From: Nitrososphaerota archaeon
Lineage (GTDB): Archaea > Thermoproteota > Nitrososphaeria > Nitrososphaerales > UBA183
Assembly: GCA_027886925.1 (NCBI GenBank)
Contig: JAPCJN010000010.1
Coordinates: forward strand, 18,153-30,039
Direction: 5' to 3'
DNA: 11,887 bases
The notes below the pieces were generated by a model, which saw nothing but the letters and a program-made list of their open reading frames with translations, was not told the origin of the DNA and searched no databases. The stretch's first letter is position 1. Each line of letters begins with the position of its first letter. The translations under genes were made by a program, and so were the position numbers. This document shows positions 6,452 to 11,818 of the stretch, in pieces.

Positions 6452-6820
6452 TTGTCACTCGTCTACAAGGTAGTCGAAGACCTGATAGACGATTTGCTGC
6501 ACCGGGCCAAGGAAGAGGTCGACGATTACACAAACCGACTAAAGTATGACATGGAAGCTTTCCTCGACAAGATGTTGAGGCGGGCTGCGAAGGCGATGGC
6601 TCTAGGTCTCTTTGGGGCGGTATTGGTCTCCGTTGGCGTCGTTTTCGCGTTGGTCGGCGTCGTAACGTATCTCGGACAGGTCTTCAACCCTGCACTCGCG
6701 TGGGGACTGGTCGGCGTCGTCATGTTAGTGTTAGGCGCGGCTGCTTTGGTCCTTCCGCTCCGAAAGAGGAGCCACCCGAAAGCCACGAGACACATCTCCC
6801 CGGTCGACGATGGGAGGTAG
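6452..6820 (+). CDS. YqjE/holin-X (DUF1469)-like membrane protein
   Basis: A 122-residue protein with a charged amphipathic N-terminal helix (about 1-45) and two strong membrane segments (about 48-72 and 82-103), then a basic tail. This layout resembles the YqjE/actinobacterial holin-X group (DUF1469/PF07332). In many bacteria yqjE directly follows yqjD, and the same order is seen here, which supports both assignments. The TTG at 6452 was chosen because an AAGGAG (6442-6447) lies just before it and it starts one base after the previous stop codon; a GTG at 6422 would add ten residues and overlap by 29 bases. The function is unknown; a link to membrane stress or stationary phase is inferred from the bacterial pair. 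The stop codon is in a hairpin loop. Confidence 0.68.
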   Translation: MSLVYKVVEDLIDDLLHRAKEEVDDYTNRLKYDMEAFLDKMLRRAAKAMALGLFGAVLVSVGVVFALVGVVTYLGQVFNPALAWGLVGVVMLVLGAAALVLPLRKRSHPKATRHISPVDDGR

Positions 6821-6830
6821 AATTCCCATC
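6809..6830 (+). terminator. Hairpin enclosing the YqjE-like stop codon
   Basis: GATGGGA (6809-6815) and TCCCATC (6824-6830) form a seven-pair stem; the TAG at 6818-6820 is in the 8-base loop. A modest T content follows, so it may end the operon or protect the 3' end. Confidence 0.45.
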
Positions 6831-6870
6831 TACATTGGTTCTGTATCCAAGTAGGGAAAGCCGTTTTAGT

Positions 6871-6893
6871 CTCGGGGAGACTCTGCCCCCGAG
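6871..6893. promoter_or_regulatory. Inverted repeat just before the zinc-finger gene
   Basis: CTCGGGG (6871-6877) and CCCCGAG (6887-6893) are perfect inverted copies separated by 9 bases, ending 6 bases before the ATG at 6900. A TATA-like TTTTAG (6864-6869) lies just upstream, so this element would cover the transcription start and could be an operator or a short leader hairpin; a late terminator for the preceding operon is the other option. Confidence 0.35.
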
Positions 6894-6899
6894 AAACGT

Positions 6900-7091
6900 A
6901 TGGCAGAACAAGCGGCTCAATACAAGTGCGACGTCTGCGGAGCGACATTCAAGGAAGCCGATGCGCTCACCAAACACAAAGTAATTCATGAATCCAACGA
7001 TACCGGCCCCAACGCTCCCCTGGAGCAGGGGACCGAGAAGCCCACACAGGATCCGTCAATCACTTCTCCGGGACCGACGCTACCACACTAG
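6900..7091 (+). CDS. Small C2H2 zinc-finger protein
   Basis: A 63-residue protein with one classical C2H2 finger: C10-x2-C13-x12-H26-x3-H30, with the typical aromatic/hydrophobic core (Y8, F17, L23). The remaining half is a proline/glycine/threonine-rich, probably unstructured tail. Single C2H2 fingers are widespread in small archaeal proteins and can bind DNA, RNA or protein; one finger alone gives weak DNA specificity. It starts at ATG 6900, after an inverted repeat that may regulate it, and ends in a strong terminator that begins at the last base of the stop codon. It is probably a single-gene unit. Confidence 0.75.
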   Translation: MAEQAAQYKCDVCGATFKEADALTKHKVIHESNDTGPNAPLEQGTEKPTQDPSITSPGPTLPH

Positions 7092-7136
7092 GGGCTACTC
7101 TCGCGAGCAAAGCCCCTTTTCCGCATTTTTCTTTTT
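7091..7136 (+). terminator. Hairpin plus T-rich terminator after the C2H2 gene
   Basis: GGGGCT (7091-7096) pairs with AGCCCC (7111-7116); the loop has its own CTCGCGAG palindrome. Two T-rich runs follow, beginning TTTT at 7117 and TTTTTCTTTTT near 7126. This is a well-formed intrinsic terminator. Confidence 0.72.
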
Positions 7137-7294
7137 CTGGGCCAGAGAGACGGCAAGGCCTGGGTTCATTGCCATGATCCATAACGGGTTTCTCATGTGG
7201 CGAGCCTATGGAACGGTTCGCGATAACTTTGCTTGATGCGTGCTAGTTAAGACGCTGGGGAGTTCTGAGTTGATGGGCGAACAAATTGCCGACA

Positions 7295-7324
7295 GATGGG
7301 GCGCCGACAATGGCGGCGCCCATC
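7295..7324. repeat. GC-rich inverted repeat
   Basis: GGGCGCC (7299-7305) and GGCGCCC (7315-7321) are perfect inverted copies, and with one bulged G the pairing extends to GAT/ATC at 7295-7297 and 7322-7324. It lies about 30 bases before the frameshifted gene at 7355, so it may be a leader hairpin or operator. Confidence 0.4.
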
Positions 7325-7354
7325 CCGTCTCGAATTTAGAGAGAGGTGAGAATG

Positions 7355-7506
7355 ATGCCAAGTGGAAAAGGTCACCGTTTCACGGCTGAGGAGCACCGGC
7401 CGGCTGAGCACACAATGGAGTCCGGGACGAAGGCGGCAAGTCTGAAGAGCGGGCGAAGGAAATCGCATGGGCCACAGTCAATAAGCACAAGCCGAGTAAT
7501 CGATAG
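7355..7506 (+). pseudogene. Frameshifted small AWATVNK-type protein gene
   Basis: An excellent Shine-Dalgarno (GAGGTGA, 7343-7349) lies 5 bases before ATG 7355. The first frame gives MPSGKGHRFTAEEHRPAEHT through about codon 23. The frame one base back from position 7426 then gives DEGGKSEERAKEIAWATVNK and a stop at 7504. Together they match a small protein family common in bacteria, with a KR/ERQ.EHI.ES segment followed by a segment rich in E/K and ending RAWATVNK (often labelled plasmid stabilization protein; real function unknown). One extra base in the GGG run at 7424-7426 would restore a single frame of about 50 residues. It is therefore either a recent pseudogene or a sequencing/assembly error; a coding gene is likely in related strains. 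Confidence 0.6.
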
Positions 7507-7510
7507 ATTT

Positions 7511-7548
7511 CCTCCTCTACTCTCGTTTCCCGCATGAAGAAGAGGAGG
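7511..7548 (+). terminator. Long-loop inverted repeat after the frameshifted gene
   Basis: CCTCCTCT (7511-7518) and AGAGGAGG (7541-7548) can pair across a 22-base loop, 5 bases after the gene's stop codon. A T-run (7574-7579) follows further on. It plausibly ends this unit before the gas-vesicle promoter. Confidence 0.4.
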
Positions 7549-7607
7549 AGGTTCCGGCTTATTCTCTCGCAGCTTTTTTCGGCGGCCGACCACGCATAGA
7601 GAATTGT

Positions 7608-7639
7608 TCTATAACATTTCTGCGTATGAGCATTTATGC
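7608..7639 (+). promoter_or_regulatory. Promoter region of the gas-vesicle operon
   Basis: Two TATA-like boxes are present: TTCTATAACA (7608-7617) and CATTTATGC (7631-7639). The second lies about 33 bases before the GTG at 7669 and would give an almost leaderless gvpA mRNA; the first would give a leader of about 30 bases, or a leaderless message if the ATG at 7636 were used. No Shine-Dalgarno is seen before the GTG. Confidence 0.5.
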
Positions 7640-7668
7640 TTCATCGCACATGGCATGGACGAATAATA

Positions 7669-7914
7669 GTGTCCCAGCAACAAATGGGCTACAGGCCGTT
7701 ACTCAACATCTATGACCTTATCGACAGAGTTCTTGACAAAGGCATCGTCATCGATGCCAACATCTCTGTCGCACTCGTCGGCATTGAGATTCTCGTCGTC
7801 AGAGCGAGAATCGTCGTTGCAGGAATAGACGCCTTCCTCCGCTATGCACAGGCCCTAGGACTCGCAGCCACGCCGGGCGCTCCGGCTCCATTGACGGAAA
7901 CAACAGTGCGCTAG
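7669..7914 (+). CDS. gvpA: Gas vesicle shell protein GvpA
   Basis: GvpA is the small hydrophobic protein that polymerises into the gas-vesicle wall. The 81-residue product keeps the family core: amphipathic helix 1 (IYDLIDRVLDKG), beta strands IVIDANISVALVGIEILVV, and helix 2 (ARIVVAGIDAFLRYAQALGL), then a proline/alanine tail. The usual Trp after 'IDA' in shell proteins is Asn here. GTG 7669 was chosen because it matches the usual short GvpA N-terminus; an in-frame ATG at 7636 would add 11 unusual residues. It is first in a run of co-oriented gvp genes and is probably the major shell protein, as it is the member without extra tails or fused domains. Confidence 0.94.
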   Translation: MSQQQMGYRPLLNIYDLIDRVLDKGIVIDANISVALVGIEILVVRARIVVAGIDAFLRYAQALGLAATPGAPAPLTETTVR

Positions 7915-7937
7915 ACCGGAGACGGCTGGCTAGTTAG

Positions 7938-8186
7938 TTGGCCATATGTCTCGTCTGCGGGAAATATGAGAAACTAGGCCTCGAAGAGGCGATGCAGAAG
8001 GGCTGGGTCTTCATACGCTGCCCCGAGTGCCATAGGGGGACCCCCTTCGACATCGCGAAGGTCTATCTCTCAAAGACGATGGGGGAGGAGAACATCGAGG
8101 GCTTCTGCTCGAAGCACTGGTTCAAGGACTCGGGTCTGTGCGGATATTGCAGGCTGAGAAGAGAGGGAGCTGAGATTGTCCCTTAG
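7938..8186 (+). CDS. Cysteine-rich zinc-binding-type protein in the gvp operon
   Basis: An 82-residue protein with four metal-ligand pairs: C4-x2-C7, C28-x2-C31, C57-x2-H60 and C68-x2-C71. These could hold two zinc ions as two zinc-ribbon-like knuckles, with a short helical part between. I recognise no named gvp family; it is not GvpN, GvpO or GvpC. TTG at 7938 is the only start that keeps the first Cys pair, because an in-frame stop lies just upstream (7935). It begins 23 bases after gvpA and overlaps the next gvp gene by 11 bases, so it is part of the operon. A structural, adapter or regulatory role in gas-vesicle formation is inferred from position only. Confidence 0.62.
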   Translation: MAICLVCGKYEKLGLEEAMQKGWVFIRCPECHRGTPFDIAKVYLSKTMGEENIEGFCSKHWFKDSGLCGYCRLRREGAEIVP

Positions 8187-8442
8187 AGAGGTCGGTCGCC
8201 GGGACCTTTCTCTGGTCGACCTCCTAGACCGCATACTGGAGAAGGGAGTGGTGATAAATGGAGACATCACCGTGTCTGTCGGCAGTGTAGAGCTCCTCGC
8301 GATTAAGGTGAACTTGGTGATCGCGTCACTGGAGACGGCGAAGCGCTACGGTCTCAAGCTCCCCTGGGAAAAACAAGATGAGGAGAAGAAGAAGAAGACC
8401 CGACGCGTAATCAATTCTAAGAACTACAAGGTGATTCGTTAA
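8176..8442 (+). CDS. gvpJ: GvpA/J-family minor gas vesicle protein
   Basis: An 88-residue GvpA-fold protein: SLVDLLDRILEKGVVINGDITVSVGSVELLAIKVNLVIASLETAKRYGL, followed by a lysine-rich tail (about 70-88) that includes EEKKKKTRRVIN. GvpJ, GvpM and GvpS are A-like proteins that seed or cap vesicles; the ING.ITVSV form and the charged tail fit these minor proteins better than a shell protein. J is used as a working symbol; M or S cannot be excluded. The TTG start has an AGGGAG (8164-8169) six bases upstream and overlaps the preceding gene by 11 bases, implying translational coupling. Confidence 0.88.
   Translation: MSLREVGRRDLSLVDLLDRILEKGVVINGDITVSVGSVELLAIKVNLVIASLETAKRYGLKLPWEKQDEEKKKKTRRVINSKNYKVIR
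8428..8435 (+). promoter_or_regulatory. Strong ribosome-binding site of gvpK
   Basis: AAGGTGAT is complementary to the usual 16S 3' end and lies 8 bases before the GTG at 8444, inside the end of the preceding gene. It fixes the gvpK start. Confidence 0.6.
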
Positions 8443-8443
8443 G

Positions 8444-8947
8444 GTGGAACGGGCCGTCCAAAAATCCAGAAAGAGGCAGGTCCAGTCTGGAGCGATCGAT
8501 TTTGGCGAAGGCGGCCAGAAGATGCAACAGGGGCTGGCTAAGCTCACTTTGACCGTCATGGAGGTCCTAAGGCAAGCCCTCGAGAGGCAGGCCATCAGGA
8601 GGGTCGAGTCTGGGACGCTGTCCGAGGAGCAGATTGAGCGGATGGGGCTCGCTTTCATGAACATGGGCCAGGAGATGACCAGGGTCACGAAGAAGATGGG
8701 ACTTGACAAGAAAGAGCTCGACGCGACACTTGGGTCCCTGCTGAAGACGGCCGATGGCAGCCTCGGGGGCGCGTCGTTGGTGGATCTTCTGGACCGTCTT
8801 TTGGAGAGGGGCGCGGTCATCGCCGGGCAGGTGAAAGTGTCGGTCTCAGACGTCGACCTCGTGGGCCTTGACCTTCTTGCGATGCTCTATCCGATATATG
8901 GAGAAAGGCGTTGGCTGGACGGCCAGCCGGTGGCTCTCGATGGTTGA
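8444..8947 (+). CDS. gvpK: GvpK fused to a C-terminal GvpA/J-like domain
   Basis: A 167-residue protein. Residues about 18-100 are GvpK: GLAKLTLTVMEVLRQALERQ, AIRRVESGTLSEEQIERMGL and a following helix FMNMGQEMTRVTKKMGL, a domain needed for gas-vesicle assembly. Residues about 110-150 repeat the GvpA/J/S pattern: SLVDLLDRLLERGAVIAGQV, then KVSVSDVDLVGLDLLAML. Its start has a strong Shine-Dalgarno and it begins one base after the previous stop codon. In the systems I know, GvpK and the small J/S proteins are separate, so this frame appears to join the two; the frame is continuous with no sign of a missing stop. The fusion would put a K domain and an A-like domain in a 1:1 ratio, perhaps at the vesicle tip. 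Its end overlaps gvpF by 8 bases. Confidence 0.92.
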   Translation: MERAVQKSRKRQVQSGAIDFGEGGQKMQQGLAKLTLTVMEVLRQALERQAIRRVESGTLSEEQIERMGLAFMNMGQEMTRVTKKMGLDKKELDATLGSLLKTADGSLGGASLVDLLDRLLERGAVIAGQVKVSVSDVDLVGLDLLAMLYPIYGERRWLDGQPVALDG

Positions 8948-9674
8948 TGGAAAATACGTCTACTGCATCGTGGACTTCGACCAGCCAGCGAAACTAGGAA
9001 GCGAGGGGCTGTTCGGAAACCCGACCAGGGTCGTCGTCCACAAAGACATAGGAGCGGTCGTCAGCCCCATCGTCTACGCAGAGATGCAACCGAATATCGA
9101 CAGCATCATTTCGCACCAGCGCGTCGTCGAGGCGTCCAGAAAGCTGGGGACCACCCTGCCAGTGAAGTTCGGTGTGATTTTCAAGACCGACGAGGGGGTG
9201 AAAGCATTGCTCGTAAAGCAATATGCGAATTATCGGGATAAGCTCACGAAGCTTGAAGGGAGGGACGAGTTCGGGGTGAAGGTCCTCTTCAACAAGGCAG
9301 GCATGGAGAAGATAAGGAGCGCCATAGAGGAGACCTCGCCGGAGATCGTGAAGATGCGTCGCTCTCTGGAGAAGACCAAGGAGGGAAGGTCGTACTTCAC
9401 AAAGCTGAAGATCAGCGAGGCCATAAAGAATGAGGCCTACAGGAAACTGGATGAGCTGAGCAGAAATGTCCACGACGACCTCGTGAGAAACTCCGAGCGG
9501 AGCTCGATCCTAAAGTCGGAGCATCAGCAGATCATCCTCAACGGCGCCTATTTGGTCATGAGCGGGGACGGGCCAGAGTTCCTGGCGCGAGCGGCGCGCC
9601 TGGGGAAGGCATACGCGGAAAAAGGGCTGATAGTCCATTCTAGCGGACCGTGGGCTCCCTACTCGTTCTGTTGA
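8940..9674 (+). CDS. gvpF: Gas vesicle protein GvpF/GvpL
   Basis: GvpF/L proteins are accessory factors that bind GvpA and are thought to start vesicle growth. This 244-residue protein begins KYVYCIVDF, has the conserved H79-region 'SHQRVVE...TLPVKFGVIF', 'EFGVKVLF' in the first domain, a long helical middle (EIVKMRRSLEKTKEGRSYF) and ends GPWAPYSFC, a hallmark of the family. ATG at 8940 was chosen: it follows the gvpK frame, overlaps its stop by 8 bases, and gives the family's normal N-terminus; an in-frame ATG at 8868 would add 24 residues that are out of frame with conserved gvpK. Only one F/L gene is seen here, whereas many clusters carry both F and L. Confidence 0.95.
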   Translation: MVDGKYVYCIVDFDQPAKLGSEGLFGNPTRVVVHKDIGAVVSPIVYAEMQPNIDSIISHQRVVEASRKLGTTLPVKFGVIFKTDEGVKALLVKQYANYRDKLTKLEGRDEFGVKVLFNKAGMEKIRSAIEETSPEIVKMRRSLEKTKEGRSYFTKLKISEAIKNEAYRKLDELSRNVHDDLVRNSERSSILKSEHQQIILNGAYLVMSGDGPEFLARAARLGKAYAEKGLIVHSSGPWAPYSFC

Positions 9675-9686
9675 GGTGGGCCAGAG

Positions 9687-9935
9687 ATGATAGCCACATA
9701 TTTCATCTTGAAACTGACCTTCCAAGCCATCCTCGATGAGAGCAACCGGCTGGCCAAGGAGGCAGAGAACAGCGAGCGCGCCATGTACTTGAAATCCAGG
9801 GTTGTGCAGCTGGACATCGACTACAGCACCGGAGTAATCGATGAAGAAGAGTATGGGAAGCGACAGACGGAGATCCTTGAGGAGCTCGGGAAGCTCTCGG
9901 GAGGGAAACACCCCGTTGATCTGGGACGTCGATGA
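9687..9935 (+). CDS. gvpG: Gas vesicle protein GvpG
   Basis: An 82-residue, mostly helical acidic protein of the GvpG type: an N-terminal hydrophobic helix (YFILKLTFQAIL), then a coiled helix with EESERAM-like charges and the family's VVQLDIDYSTGVIDEEEYGKR motif, where GvpG proteins have a two-helix turn. GvpG is an assembly partner of GvpF/L. A GAGGTG (9673-9678) lies 8 bases before the ATG and overlaps the gvpF stop codon, so the two genes are translated together. It overlaps the downstream Hsp20-like gene by about 20 bases if that gene starts at TTG 9916. Confidence 0.82.
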   Translation: MIATYFILKLTFQAILDESNRLAKEAENSERAMYLKSRVVQLDIDYSTGVIDEEEYGKRQTEILEELGKLSGGKHPVDLGRR

Positions 9936-10368
9936 CCTCTTGAACGAGCTGAGAGACGTCATAGCGACGACCCTGAGGCAGCTCGAGCAAGGGAAGGTGG
10001 TGACGACCACGAGGGTCGTCGGTGACGACTTGTTCAAGATAACCACGCGCGTCTCGGTGGGCCCTGCAGTGCCGGAGGCCGTGCGTCCATCGCCGCCTCC
10101 ACAGGCGCCCCTGCTAGACGTATTCGACGACGGAAAGCGTCTTAGGGTGGTGGTCGAACTGCCAGGCGTCAAGAAGGAGGACGTCCAGGTTCATTTCATG
10201 AATGACGCGCTGAGGATCGACGTCTCAAAGGGAGGCGTGCACCATCAAGCGGACATCCCGTGCATGGTCGTCCCCGGCAGCATCAAGGTGCTATCGACAA
10301 GAGAGAACAACTCGGTCGTCGAAATCACGTTCCTACGAAAGGCCAAAGCGACGACAAGTGACAAGTGA
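9916..10368 (+). CDS. gvpH: GvpH-like Hsp20/alpha-crystallin family protein
   Basis: A 150-residue protein with an N-terminal helical part (about 1-50, IWDVDDLLNELRDVIATTLRQL and TTTRVVGDDLFKITTRV), a Pro-rich linker (about 52-65) and an alpha-crystallin domain (about 66-141: LLDVFDDGKRLRVVVELPGV, KEDVQVHFMNDALRIDV, and a last strand NSVVEITFLRK). GvpH proteins in gas-vesicle operons are Hsp20-like chaperones that keep hydrophobic GvpA soluble and interact with GvpE in haloarchaea; the same role is inferred here. The TTG at 9916 was chosen: GGGAGGG (9899-9905) lies 10 bases upstream. An in-frame ATG at 9841 would overlap gvpG by nearly 100 bases. The end overlaps the histidine kinase by 11 bases. 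Confidence 0.8.
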   Translation: MIWDVDDLLNELRDVIATTLRQLEQGKVVTTTRVVGDDLFKITTRVSVGPAVPEAVRPSPPPQAPLLDVFDDGKRLRVVVELPGVKKEDVQVHFMNDALRIDVSKGGVHHQADIPCMVVPGSIKVLSTRENNSVVEITFLRKAKATTSDK

Positions 10369-11485
10369 CACATCCGAAGCTAACGACGCCATAGCACGCG
10401 CGAGAGAAGAATTCCGTGCGCGCAACTCGGCCGCCGTCGAGAACACCCGGAAGCGGATAATGGAATTCCGCCGTCAGGCGGTAGTGGCGTTCGAGAAGAC
10501 CAAGAAGGAGAGGGAGAACACCATCACAAAGGCCGCGGAGCGCCTCAACACGACGGTAGACGAGGTCCAGAAGCGCCACGAGGTCGTGAGGAGACGATTG
10601 AGCCAGGAGGCCATCCGCAGAGATGTGCACGTTCGGGTGAACCGCAGTCTAGGGGCATTGGAAGACTTCATCCGGGAGACGAGAGGCAGCGCGATGGACG
10701 AGGAAAAGATGCTCGCGGCGATCGGCGACCCAGCGATCTCCGGCACGATCCAGGACAAACAGAGGAGGATGTCCGTCTCCGATCTCATGCTCTCGGTCCA
10801 GAAGCAGCTCATCCAGCAATCGGAATTCATCAACGTGGCAGCCCACGAGCTGCGCACTCCTATAATGCCGATTTTGACTTACGCCGAGATACTAGAATCA
10901 AGCATGGCCGGGAAGTCGGAGGAAATAGAGGCGATAAAGCGCAACGCACTCAGGCTCCAGCGGCTCGCCGAGAACATACTCAACGTGGCCAGGATAGACA
11001 GCAACACCCTAGTTCTCAGAAAACAGACCTTCGATCTCAACATTTTCGTCGATGAGATCGTCCGCGAAAAATCGCTCTCAAGGGCTGTCAAGCTTAGGTT
11101 CGTCCCATACCCCGAGAAAGTCGAAGTTTCAGCCGACAAGGAGAGGATCACACAGGTGATATCGAACCTACTAGAGAACGCGATGAAATTCACGAGCACC
11201 GTCGGCATCGTCGTCTCGATCAAGAGAGTCGAACAGAACGCACTGATACAGGTCGCCGACAACGGGCCTGGAATAGATCCGGCGCTGTTCCCGGTGCTTT
11301 TCACAAAATTTGGGGCGCGGTCGCAGGGAGGGACTGGGCTGGGGCTCTTCATTTGCAAAGGGATTGTGGAGGCACATGGCGGCAGGATAACCGCGAGGAA
11401 CAAGGAAGAGTACGGAAAAAGCGGCGCCGTGTTCGAGTTCACTCTCCCGATTGACCCTTCCACGACCGTGCCCGCCGGCTCTTGA
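10358..11485 (+). CDS. Soluble histidine kinase coupled to the gas-vesicle operon
   Basis: A 375-residue kinase with no membrane segment. Residues about 8-160 form a highly charged coiled coil (AREEFRARNSAAVENTRKRI, then a long K/E/R-rich stretch), probably the sensory or partner-binding part. Residues 157-215 are the HisKA domain with the phospho-accepting H163 in AAHELRTPI. Residues about 255-365 are the ATPase: N-box NLLENAMKF with N274, G1 box DNGPGID (301-307), G2 box GGTGLGLFICKG (324-335). ATP is used to phosphorylate H163 and then an aspartate on a receiver. The GTG start overlaps gvpH by 11 bases, so it is the last gene of the gvp operon by all visible signs. Its partner is unknown; a stand-alone receiver lies at 5322. 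No terminator is evident after it. Confidence 0.93.
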   Translation: MTSDTSEANDAIARAREEFRARNSAAVENTRKRIMEFRRQAVVAFEKTKKERENTITKAAERLNTTVDEVQKRHEVVRRRLSQEAIRRDVHVRVNRSLGALEDFIRETRGSAMDEEKMLAAIGDPAISGTIQDKQRRMSVSDLMLSVQKQLIQQSEFINVAAHELRTPIMPILTYAEILESSMAGKSEEIEAIKRNALRLQRLAENILNVARIDSNTLVLRKQTFDLNIFVDEIVREKSLSRAVKLRFVPYPEKVEVSADKERITQVISNLLENAMKFTSTVGIVVSIKRVEQNALIQVADNGPGIDPALFPVLFTKFGARSQGGTGLGLFICKGIVEAHGGRITARNKEEYGKSGAVFEFTLPIDPSTTVPAGS

Positions 11486-11806
11486 GGCGTCGTGCTGCGT
11501 CGGGCGCGAGCCTGAGCCGGACAGGGAGAACGGCTTACACGGAAACAACCCCGGGGCCACATCGATTCCAGCCTACCGTGTCTACGCTTGCAATCAACAA
11601 GTGACCGAAGGTTCGACAAAATGGATTCGTCTTGCCGCAGACGTCAGCTTCCGTGTCAGGCGCTAGGTGCATCCATCCCCTTTTCTTACCTAAAACCGAG
11701 AAGATTCCGTCGTTACATTCGACTTGAAACATCGATGACACCAGACCCGTGTAAAGTCTCCCACTACCCTAAGAATCATCCAATCGGGATATGAAGACGC
11801 CGTGCA
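11486..11806. other. Intergenic region after the kinase; no clear gene
   Basis: A frame on the + strand (ending at 11666, with VYACNQQVTEGSTKWIRLAA) and one on the - strand (11535-11741) are open but have no recognised family, start signal or favourable codon pattern. A pyrimidine-rich CCCCTTTTCTTACC (11677-11690) could stop transcription of the gvp operon. Nothing else was seen. Confidence 0.35.
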
Positions 11807-11818
11807 ATGGAGGTCGGA

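Noticed and set aside
7273..7389. A 38-codon + frame starting ATGGGCGAACAA
   Set aside because: It runs through a GC-rich hairpin and overlaps the Shine-Dalgarno and start of the frameshifted gene in another frame; no family resemblance.
7424..7426. Programmed -1 frameshift at the GGG in the small AWATVNK-type gene
   Set aside because: The local sequence TCCGGGAC is not a standard slippery heptamer and no clear downstream stimulatory structure is placed at the right distance, so a deletion or a sequencing error is more likely.
11535..11741. A 68-codon - strand frame after the kinase
   Set aside because: No recognisable domain, no promoter seen on that strand and an equally long frame on the + strand; too weak to call.
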